Assembly (NCBI GenBank): GCA_030153045.1
Contig: JASLID010000018.1
Span: 1-32,718, forward strand
Direction: 5' to 3'
DNA from: Flavobacterium sp.
Lineage (GTDB): Bacteria; Bacteroidota; Bacteroidia; Flavobacteriales; Flavobacteriaceae
DNA: 32,718 nt
In this document: in pieces, positions 17,472 through 25,614 of the stretch
Position numbering within the stretch: position 1 is the stretch's first letter
How the letters are laid out: each line of letters opens with the position of its first letter
Translations under genes and position numbers: made by a program
The notes under the pieces: model-generated
Told to the model about the DNA's origin: nothing
Databases searched by the model: none
Seen by the model: the letters and a program-made list of their open reading frames with translations, nothing else

Positions 17472-20400
17472 ATGCTGACGGAATACTATATTGAAAAAGA
17501 CCGAAAATTACTTCCTTCACAAGATTTTCAATTCTTGCTTAAAGAGGGATTAAAATATATTGAACAGTTAGGATCTCAATTTTGGACAGATTATAACCCG
17601 CACGATCCTGGAATAACCATTTTGGATGTTTTGTGCTACGCCATAACTGAATTAGGATATCGTGCAGATTTCGACATCAAAGACATTTTAACCAATAAGG
17701 ATGGTGTCATTCAAAACAATACTTTTTTCTCGGCGGCTTCAATTTTCACCAATGCACCGTTAACGGAAATTGATTACAGAAAATTACTAATCGATGTTGA
17801 AGGCGTTTCCAATGCCTGGGTATTGGCTACTAAAAAAATGATTGGGCCAGATGGTTATTTAGTGCCCAATGATAACGAAGCAACATTATACATCAACAAA
17901 TTAGAAGATAAGTTAAGTTTAAAAAATATCAATAAGAAGAATATTCTTCTACCAAAATTAGTACTAAGAGGATTAAGTAAAGTAAAAATCGAATTGGATG
18001 AAGACCCTATTTTGGGAGATTTGAATACTTTAGTCCTGGAGCATGCGTTTTGGAAAAACAACCGATGGGTAAGTATTAAAATCGTTCCTCAATTTACGAA
18101 TTGGAACCATCCTGACGCACAGTTGTTCAAGAAAATGAACAAGCCGTCAAAGATTACCATAGACAGTGTTAAGAAAATTCAGGATATCGTTTACCTGATT
18201 GTGAATCGATATTCTAAACCAACAGACTCATTGCATTTCAGGATTTTTGTGGAAGACGCTGCTGAGCTTGATGTGGCTTTAGATCACTTCGATAATGAGC
18301 AAAATGTTTGTGAAATCATTTCCTTATTCGAGAAGAAAAAAGACAAGATACAGGCCATTTTTTCAACCATCCAAATCAAGTTACATCAAAACAGAAATCT
18401 TACTGAAGATTATCTGTGTACCGAAATTGTTGAAAAAGTCGAGATTGGGATTTGTGCCGATATTGAAATTGAACCCGGAGCCGATTCGATAGAAGTGATG
18501 AGCCAGATTCAGATTGCGATTGATAAGATTATAAGCCCGAAGATTAATTTTTACACGCTTTCCCAATTGGTTAATGAAGGCTATCATTCGGAAGATATTT
18601 TTCTGGGTCCTAGATTAACTCATGGTTTTTTAAAGGATGAAGAGGTTGAAAAGGCACAGTTGGCTAAAGAAATCCACGCTTCAGATATCATTGCGGTTTT
18701 AATGGAAGTAAAAGGCGTAAAATCGGTCAAAAACTTCTTAATGACGGCTTACAATTCTTTAGGAAAACCTATTGTAAATGCCAGTAATAAAAGTTGGGTT
18801 TTAGAACTTTCAGGTGACGTCAAACCGGTATTTGAAGCTAAAAAATCGAAACTTTTATTGTTCCAGAAGAACATCCCATTCTTGCTTACAGAAAACCAAT
18901 TAATGTTGGTGGAGCAGAAAGTAATCATGTACAAAACCCAGTTTAATCAAAAGAAACTGCAAAACAGCAAGAATGATTTTGAAATAGAGAACGGGGATTA
19001 TTTCGAGCTAAAAAACTATTACAGTATTCAGGATGAATTTCCGGCCAATTACGGTTTAGGAAAGAATTATGTTTCCGAGAAAGATACCGATCTCCGAAAA
19101 TCTCAGGTCAAACAACTGAAAGGCTACCTGTATTTTTATGAGCAGATTATCGCCGATTTTTTCAGCCAGCTTTATAATGCCAAAGACCTTTTCGATACCA
19201 AGCCTTTAGACCGGACGTATTTTCCTGTATTTCTTGAAAAGAATGATTTAACCGGGAAAGAATTTTATTCAGCAAAGTTGTATTCCGGTCTGCTGGAAGC
19301 TAAATTGTTAGATGGAGAATCCTTAAACGATGCTTCATTGTACGAAACAAAAGCGCAGTTTTACAACCGAAGAAACAGGATTTTGGATCATTTAATTGCC
19401 CGATTTTCGGAAAGCTTCAATGACTATGTTTTTATGATGTATCGGGTTTCTCATGATACGATGGGAATGGGCGGATTGTCATTTGACTATGAAGATTTAA
19501 TCGAAGACAAACAAAAATTCATCAATGCTTATCCGGAAATAAGCAGCAATAGAGGCATGGGGATTGATTATCTGAATGCCGAATTTGTTTCCCAATCAAT
19601 GCAGTTTAATCCGTTCTGGAAAACTGAACATAGAGGAGGTTATGAAAAACGAGTGGCTAAACTATTAGGGATTAATGCTATTTCACTGCGTGATATTGTC
19701 ACAGAAGATTCCCCACAAACCCAATGGACGGTAGAAACAGAAACCGAAGATTTCCTTTTCAAAATTGTTTCTCCGGCGGTCAATTTACAGGAAAAATGGG
19801 ATTGGGCACAACTGCATTTTTTAGATCAGAATTTATATAAGATTGATAATATTGGCAGTAATTTTTACCTCTATCTGGTAGATGATACAAAGAAAATAGC
19901 CAGATTGGATAAGAAATTTACCAATGAGATTGAAGCGTATGCGTATCTGCAGAAAATGATAAAAGCACTCAATATCTATTATGAGAATTTTTACTGTTTG
20001 GAGCATATTCTGTTGAGACCATTTAAAAACAGTGTTTTCTCTGACGATGATTTATTGACGGTTTGCCTGAACGACGAATGTGATGACGAAGCCAATAATG
20101 ATCCGTATTCATTCAAAGCAACAATTGTTTTGCCTGGATATCTTTCCCGATTTAAAAGCTTGATTTTTAGAAAATATGCCGAAAAAATATTTAGGCAAGA
20201 AGCTCCGGCACATGTTTTATTGAAAATATGCTGGGTAAATGCATCAGATATGCTCGGGTTTCAAACAAAATACAAGAAGTGGCTTGAAAATTACAGGTAT
20301 TACAGATTGCAGTTTTGCGAAAACACCGTAACACCAAGCGACGAATTAGCATACAAAAATTCATTACATGAGCTCGTTGTGGCATTAAAAGAGCTCAACA

Positions 20401-20492
20401 ATATTTATCCGGAAGGGAATTTATACGATTGCCAGTTAAGCGAATCAAACAACCCTATCATTTTAGGAAATACATCATTAGGAACTTTATAA
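17472..20492 (+). CDS. Large baseplate wedge protein (Afp12-like)
   Basis: A 1006-residue protein with an N-terminal signature at W38: WTDYNPHDPGITILDVLCYAITELGYRADFDIKDIL (residues 38-73). This motif is shared by the Afp11/Afp12-type wedge proteins of eCIS. The rest is mixed alpha/beta with no other recognised domain. A conserved block near residues 535-660 (QVKQLKGYLYFYEQIIADFFSQLYNAKDLF, YNRRNRILDHLIARFSESFNDYV) is likely an assembly interface. Six bases separate it from the upstream baseplate gene and 9 from the downstream 993-residue gene. The role is structural by context; enzymatic activity is not expected. Confidence 0.85.
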   Translation: MLTEYYIEKDRKLLPSQDFQFLLKEGLKYIEQLGSQFWTDYNPHDPGITILDVLCYAITELGYRADFDIKDILTNKDGVIQNNTFFSAASIFTNAPLTEIDYRKLLIDVEGVSNAWVLATKKMIGPDGYLVPNDNEATLYINKLEDKLSLKNINKKNILLPKLVLRGLSKVKIELDEDPILGDLNTLVLEHAFWKNNRWVSIKIVPQFTNWNHPDAQLFKKMNKPSKITIDSVKKIQDIVYLIVNRYSKPTDSLHFRIFVEDAAELDVALDHFDNEQNVCEIISLFEKKKDKIQAIFSTIQIKLHQNRNLTEDYLCTEIVEKVEIGICADIEIEPGADSIEVMSQIQIAIDKIISPKINFYTLSQLVNEGYHSEDIFLGPRLTHGFLKDEEVEKAQLAKEIHASDIIAVLMEVKGVKSVKNFLMTAYNSLGKPIVNASNKSWVLELSGDVKPVFEAKKSKLLLFQKNIPFLLTENQLMLVEQKVIMYKTQFNQKKLQNSKNDFEIENGDYFELKNYYSIQDEFPANYGLGKNYVSEKDTDLRKSQVKQLKGYLYFYEQIIADFFSQLYNAKDLFDTKPLDRTYFPVFLEKNDLTGKEFYSAKLYSGLLEAKLLDGESLNDASLYETKAQFYNRRNRILDHLIARFSESFNDYVFMMYRVSHDTMGMGGLSFDYEDLIEDKQKFINAYPEISSNRGMGIDYLNAEFVSQSMQFNPFWKTEHRGGYEKRVAKLLGINAISLRDIVTEDSPQTQWTVETETEDFLFKIVSPAVNLQEKWDWAQLHFLDQNLYKIDNIGSNFYLYLVDDTKKIARLDKKFTNEIEAYAYLQKMIKALNIYYENFYCLEHILLRPFKNSVFSDDDLLTVCLNDECDDEANNDPYSFKATIVLPGYLSRFKSLIFRKYAEKIFRQEAPAHVLLKICWVNASDMLGFQTKYKKWLENYRYYRLQFCENTVTPSDELAYKNSLHELVVALKELNNIYPEGNLYDCQLSESNNPIILGNTSLGTL

Positions 20493-20501
20493 AAATATAT
20501 C

Positions 20502-23483
20502 ATGGAAGCATATAACACCCCTATTTATCCGGTTTTTGAAGCGGATCAGGTTTTAAGCCAAAAAGAGCTCAATCTTGTTGTGAGCCACTTAGAGGAACAA
20601 GATCGTATTACCCGAAAAAATCTCACCGGATTAGGAATTGTTTGCGGATTAGAACTTTCTTTTCCCACTTCTAACACTGTTAAAATTGCATGCGGAACAG
20701 CAGTTACGTCTCTAGGTTACCAAATTAACTGGAAAGAAAAAACACTTTCCCATTATCACGATTTTGAAATATCCGAACAGTTTTTACATGCAGATTATAT
20801 CCGTGAACCATATTTGAATAACATATTTAAATATGCTGCGCAATACGAACCGATAAAAAATTCCCCTGAATTACTGGAGTCAGATTCGAATGTGGTCAAC
20901 AAGAAACCTATTCCGGCTAATTTCTTTAATGATAAAGTGGTTATTTTATTTTTAGAAGTTACCCTGATTGATCAAAAGAATTGTGTAACTACCAATTGCG
21001 ATGACAAAGGGAAAAGAATGGAGTTTAATCTTAGACCATTGGTTATTCCTATTAGTGAATTTACCAAAGGGCTGATGCAGGAAAACAAACCAGCTGAAGT
21101 GTATTCGAAACTGACTTTTCCGAGATATAATGTTCCTTACACCAATATCATCAATGGTACTCAAGTTTTAGACGGTTTTAAAAAAGTATACAATGATGCT
21201 TCGGTCATAGGGATTTCAAATGCTATTGATAATGTATACGAAGACCATAAAAACAGCTTAACACCGCAAAGCAGTTTGTCGGTTTTGGATAACAGCAAAG
21301 CTAAAATTGATGCCGTTGTGAATATTCATAAAGCAAGCACGAATGTTCAATATGTTTGGGATTGGATTTATGATATTGTTCAGGCCTATAACGAGATTAT
21401 CGCTTTCAGGGAAATTTATCCTACTGTGTGCTGTGTTAACGAAGGACTGTTTCCGTTTCATGTGGTTTTAGGAGGGAATTCTACCTTTGCCAATACATTC
21501 AGAACGCCTTTTATCCAAACTCTAAATGCGACTAAAAAAGAACAAAAGAAATTAAAAAAACTGACGCTGCTTTTTGAAAGACTGGCTCATATTCTCAATT
21601 CTTTTGAAATTCCAAATAACAGTAAAATAAAGGTTACACCTTCGTCTTACGGTGATGTTTCTTTATCCGAAAAAGCGATTCCGTTTTATTATAACAATAT
21701 TTTGGATCTGAATAAAAAATGGAATCCGGAACTCACGGTTAAAAGTCTGAATGACACTATTCTTTCCTATCATTCCGATATAGCCAACTATACCAATAAG
21801 ATTGCCGTGCAAAAACCATTGCTGTTTGACATTGAGCCTTATAATTTCTTTAGGGTTGAAGGTCATTTAGGAATGAACTATAAAAAAGCGATAAAAGATC
21901 TTAATCTTATCAAAAACAGTTATGGCCTTCCTTTTAAAATAACGGCATTGAATGCAGTTGATTTTGTTGGCAAAAATGTAGATATCTTAAAATTTGAAGG
22001 ACGTTGGGATGATTTGGAAACCGATTATGATCTGGCTCGAAAAAGAGTCTACAACATCACTGAATTTGTCATCAAATGGATGGATTTGAGGAGAGATGCT
22101 TTGGCTGCGAAAAACATTATGTCAAAGCAGAACATTGATAATTTTAAAAATATTTTAGCACAATTAAAAAATCTGCTGACGAATGATTTGAAAGAGTTCC
22201 TGCCAAATTACTTGTCTTTTTATGAAATATTCAAACAGATGAACCATGTGTTTTTATTCCACAGATGGTGCATTCAGTTGTTCAATCCCGAATTGACGAC
22301 ACTTGCAGAAGATTTGATAGACAGAATGGACGATATCAACGAATTGTTTTTAGAAGATCCTTTTACAGTTATATATGAAGAAGCAAACATCAGATGGCAA
22401 AAAACATATAAAGATGTATTCTTCTCTACATTCTTAAAGAAACATCCGGGATTAGAACACAAAGCCGGGGTAACCAAAGGAGGAACTTTTGTATTGGTGT
22501 ATGTAGACACTTCGATCTTTAAAGCTCCAGCACCACCATTATTCCATGCGAATTTATTGGCTGCTGTTACTGCTTATAAAGACAATATTGCTATCGACGC
22601 CAGCGTAAAAAATGACCTGATTAAAAGCGTAAAATTTACCGATTATAAATCGCAGTTAAAATCAAAACCAGGACTTTCTTCTGTAAATAAATGCAAAGAC
22701 GAAGCGGATAATATCAAAAACGATTTGCTGGAAATCGCCAAGTATAACATGGATGCCAATTACACGGTTGAAATGAGCGGCTATATTCTTGAAAACCTGA
22801 AAGATGTTTTACAGTATGAAGTAAGTGCCGCCCCGCAAGTACCTTTTCAGCAAATGATTATTGCCGATTTCTTCCTGCCGTATGTATGCTGCAGTGATGG
22901 AAATACCATTGAAATTAAAATAGAAGAGAGCCAGCCTTTAACCATCGCATTAGACAAACTCAAATACTGCAATAACGATGATGAGGAATACGAAATAGAA
23001 ATCAACGGGAAGTCTGGCGGAATATTTTCAGGAACTGCTAAAGCCGCTGTGATTCAAAAATCCGATAAGTACTATCTGATTCCGAGCCACGCTTCTATTA
23101 AAATACCAAAAGTATATTCATTGCAATATGAAGTAGACGGTGAATTGAGTAATACTGTTGAGTTTGAAATCTTACAGTCTTCCGACTTGAAATGGACCGA
23201 AAAAAGAAACGAAAGCAATCCAAATATCTTTCATTTTACAAACCCGATAGCTAACGACACTCATGATTATGAATTCAATTTTGGTGACGGAACAAATAAA
23301 GTAACGACGAATGACACAGTGGTCACACATACTTTCCAGTTTGATCAAGGCGAGACAACGTTTACGGTTCTTATCAAACAATTAGGCGAAGTGTGTGAAA
23401 ACACGCAGATTATAGTTGTGAAGATCATAGGTGATTTCAAAGCCGATGATTTCAACTCCAATGACTTTTACACGGAAAAATAA
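20502..23483 (+). CDS. eCIS-associated protein with Ig/PKD-like C-terminus, unknown role
   Basis: A 993-residue protein. The N-terminal domain (about 1-130) has a Gly-rich strand pattern LTGLGIVCGLELS...VKIACGTAVTSLGYQI. A long, mostly helical region spans about 270-650. A motif ADFFLPYVCCSDG lies at 788-800, and I recall a similar ADFxLPYxCCSD motif from Bacteroidota eCIS proteins. Two strand-rich domains follow, the second with the PKD hallmark FNFGDGTNK (about 927-935) and VVTHTF. It lies between the baseplate genes and the tape-measure gene, where other systems place fibre or baseplate-periphery genes. It is a candidate for a baseplate-bound receptor or fibre-like component. The family is recognised; the function is not known to me. 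Confidence 0.7.
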   Translation: MEAYNTPIYPVFEADQVLSQKELNLVVSHLEEQDRITRKNLTGLGIVCGLELSFPTSNTVKIACGTAVTSLGYQINWKEKTLSHYHDFEISEQFLHADYIREPYLNNIFKYAAQYEPIKNSPELLESDSNVVNKKPIPANFFNDKVVILFLEVTLIDQKNCVTTNCDDKGKRMEFNLRPLVIPISEFTKGLMQENKPAEVYSKLTFPRYNVPYTNIINGTQVLDGFKKVYNDASVIGISNAIDNVYEDHKNSLTPQSSLSVLDNSKAKIDAVVNIHKASTNVQYVWDWIYDIVQAYNEIIAFREIYPTVCCVNEGLFPFHVVLGGNSTFANTFRTPFIQTLNATKKEQKKLKKLTLLFERLAHILNSFEIPNNSKIKVTPSSYGDVSLSEKAIPFYYNNILDLNKKWNPELTVKSLNDTILSYHSDIANYTNKIAVQKPLLFDIEPYNFFRVEGHLGMNYKKAIKDLNLIKNSYGLPFKITALNAVDFVGKNVDILKFEGRWDDLETDYDLARKRVYNITEFVIKWMDLRRDALAAKNIMSKQNIDNFKNILAQLKNLLTNDLKEFLPNYLSFYEIFKQMNHVFLFHRWCIQLFNPELTTLAEDLIDRMDDINELFLEDPFTVIYEEANIRWQKTYKDVFFSTFLKKHPGLEHKAGVTKGGTFVLVYVDTSIFKAPAPPLFHANLLAAVTAYKDNIAIDASVKNDLIKSVKFTDYKSQLKSKPGLSSVNKCKDEADNIKNDLLEIAKYNMDANYTVEMSGYILENLKDVLQYEVSAAPQVPFQQMIIADFFLPYVCCSDGNTIEIKIEESQPLTIALDKLKYCNNDDEEYEIEINGKSGGIFSGTAKAAVIQKSDKYYLIPSHASIKIPKVYSLQYEVDGELSNTVEFEILQSSDLKWTEKRNESNPNIFHFTNPIANDTHDYEFNFGDGTNKVTTNDTVVTHTFQFDQGETTFTVLIKQLGEVCENTQIIVVKIIGDFKADDFNSNDFYTEK

Positions 23484-23501
23484 CATATAAAAAATAATAT
23501 T

Positions 23502-24116
23502 ATGGGAATAGCATTGCAAACAATACTAGATGAAATTACAGAGATTAAAGACAACGGCAACAATACTGCTGCTGAACTAAGGAAAGTTTTAACAGATATG
23601 CTAGAGTATAGTAATGATGGTTTTGAGATTGCTATTGATACGTTAGTTATCACAGACACACAGCTATATCAATATTCATTTAAAGGCACAAAAAAACAAT
23701 GCTGCAATCTGTTTTTGATATTGCAAAATAAAGGAGCAGGCAGTACCACAATGGGCGGCAATTTTGGCGCTACTAATGTGTTTACTTTTGAAATCCAAAA
23801 AGAGGAGTATGACATTTTAAGAGATTTTGTGCCCGATATTCAAGAGAATAGAGTGCCTTTAACTTATGTCCTTCCTATTGTGGGGAGAGACCACCATAGA
23901 ATTGCCATGGTTGTACTTAGAAAACAGTTGGATCCGGCAGATAATAAACTCAAGCATTATGTTTTGGTTCATACAGATCTTGTTGAGGAGGAAGGCACTA
24001 TTACTACATTGCCATTAAATTACATAAAAACTGTTTTCCCGGCAAACAACAAAAAAGCAGAGGCTAGTTTTAATAAAGCGGTCAATTTTTCGGCAACCTT
24101 CAAAGATTTCAAATAG
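23502..24116 (+). CDS. Unrecognised 204-residue eCIS protein
   Basis: I do not recognise this family. The first 45 residues (GIALQTILDEITEIKDNGNNTAAELRKVLTDMLEYSNDG) look like an amphipathic helix. They are followed by a strand-rich domain with YSFKGTKKQCCNLFLILQNKG, FTFEIQKEEYDILRDFV, HHRIAMVVLRKQLDP and KLKHYVLVHTDLVEEEGTI. The protein has no signal peptide. Its stop codon TAG abuts the ATG of the tape-measure gene (24117), so the two are probably translationally coupled. Its location after the 993-residue gene suggests a small baseplate or fibre accessory, or a chaperone for the next gene's product; both are inference. Confidence 0.65.
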   Translation: MGIALQTILDEITEIKDNGNNTAAELRKVLTDMLEYSNDGFEIAIDTLVITDTQLYQYSFKGTKKQCCNLFLILQNKGAGSTTMGGNFGATNVFTFEIQKEEYDILRDFVPDIQENRVPLTYVLPIVGRDHHRIAMVVLRKQLDPADNKLKHYVLVHTDLVEEEGTITTLPLNYIKTVFPANNKKAEASFNKAVNFSATFKDFK

Positions 24117-25589
24117 ATGCATTTACTCCAACGACATAATTTCGATATTCAGTGTTCTTCCCAAGAAATTGGAAAAGAAGTACAAGGACAATTGAGCGCG
24201 TTGCTGGAGAAGGAATTTTATCCTAAACTTGAAATTTTACTGAATCAATACTCGTATCAGAACCATACCTGGAGTATTGATTTAGTAGAACTTCAATTGC
24301 CGAAAATTTCGAAAAAGAACTGGAAGAATGAGCTCATTCAGCAATCACTTCAGCAAATTGAGAATTACTTAAGAGATCACAGTCCAATTATTCCAACGCA
24401 ATACAATGGCGAAATAATTGCGGTGAATTCTTTTGTTCCAAATAAAGAGCATGCAGCATTATTGTTTTTCCATTTCTTAAAAACCGGAGTGTTATCAGAA
24501 AACACCATTTCCAGAGATTTGGACGAAATTGTGGATGAAATAGAAATTACTTTCGTTTTTCTAAAGCAACTGATTGAAATTTTCGAAGAAGAACCCATTT
24601 GCATCGTGCGCTGGATTTTCTCCGTTCCCGATTCTTTTAAGAAAAAGGTTATGGAGTCTATGACCGGATTTCCATTAATGTTTAAGGGTTTTCTAGAAGA
24701 AATGCTACTTTCAGAAAAAGTAACGTCTGTTGAAATCAAACAATTTTGGAAAAGATTTCAAGGAAATGTTGTACTGGGATTGCAATGGATCGAACTGATT
24801 CAATGGTTCAGTCATCTGTATCGAAGAGGGAATATAAAAGACTGTGCTCTTAAAGAATTTGTAAAATTATCCAAAGAGTTTTGGGAGATTTCAGCGGATG
24901 AATTAACCTTATTTTCCAAATCAACAGTAATTATTTTAAAGGCAGAAAAGACGCTGGAGCACTATGAAATGGAACTGTTTTTTCAGCCCTTCAGCCAAAG
25001 TGTTTCTCAAGAGAAGAAGGATAGTTTACCTGATGCCGTTCAGGAGGAAGCAGAATTTCCTAAATCTGAGGCGACAGTTTCTGATGAAGCACTATATATT
25101 AACAATGCAGGATTAATCATTTTGCATCCGTTTCTGAACACTCTTTTTGAACAATTGGAATTGTGTGAAAATGGTATTTGGAAGAATAAAACGAGTCAAC
25201 ACAAAGCAATTTTACTGACTCAACATCTGGTAGCAAGAAAGAAGAAAATTCAGGAAAATGACCTGGTTCTGAATAAAATTCTTTGCGGTTTGCCTGTCCA
25301 AGATGTCGTCAATACCAAGTTAAGAATAACTGCAGCAGAGAAGGAAAGTTGCCGTAGCTTGCTTAAAGCTGTTTTAGAATACTGGAAAACCATGAGTACT
25401 TCGTCTGTTGAAGCATTGCAGGAAACCTTTCTGCAAAGAGAAGGAAAACTCGAGGCTGAACGCGAGAATACCTATGAATTGTGGGTTGAAGAAAAAGGGT
25501 ATGATATATTATTAGCACAACTTCCTTGGGGCATTGGAATGGTAAAAACCCCATGGATGGAAAATTATCTAACCTGTCACTGGAATTAA
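24117..25589 (+). CDS. CIS tape-measure family protein
   Basis: A 490-residue protein of the contractile injection system tape-measure (CIS_TMP) family of Bacteroidota. The N-terminal block HLLQRHNFDIQCSS...LLEKEFYPKLEILLNQYS plus IDLVELQLPKI matches the family. So does a C-terminal block (about 320-410) with YINNAGLIILHPFLNTLFEQL, KAILLTQHLV and DLVLNKILCGLPVQD. The annotated family role is setting tube length. Because family members differ widely in length and the C-terminal block looks like a globular domain, a pure ruler role is uncertain. It directly abuts the preceding gene and lies 25 bases before the putative cargo gene. Confidence 0.82.
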   Translation: MHLLQRHNFDIQCSSQEIGKEVQGQLSALLEKEFYPKLEILLNQYSYQNHTWSIDLVELQLPKISKKNWKNELIQQSLQQIENYLRDHSPIIPTQYNGEIIAVNSFVPNKEHAALLFFHFLKTGVLSENTISRDLDEIVDEIEITFVFLKQLIEIFEEEPICIVRWIFSVPDSFKKKVMESMTGFPLMFKGFLEEMLLSEKVTSVEIKQFWKRFQGNVVLGLQWIELIQWFSHLYRRGNIKDCALKEFVKLSKEFWEISADELTLFSKSTVIILKAEKTLEHYEMELFFQPFSQSVSQEKKDSLPDAVQEEAEFPKSEATVSDEALYINNAGLIILHPFLNTLFEQLELCENGIWKNKTSQHKAILLTQHLVARKKKIQENDLVLNKILCGLPVQDVVNTKLRITAAEKESCRSLLKAVLEYWKTMSTSSVEALQETFLQREGKLEAERENTYELWVEEKGYDILLAQLPWGIGMVKTPWMENYLTCHWN

Positions 25590-25614
25590 TGTGTGATAAA
25601 ACTGAGCAGGTATT

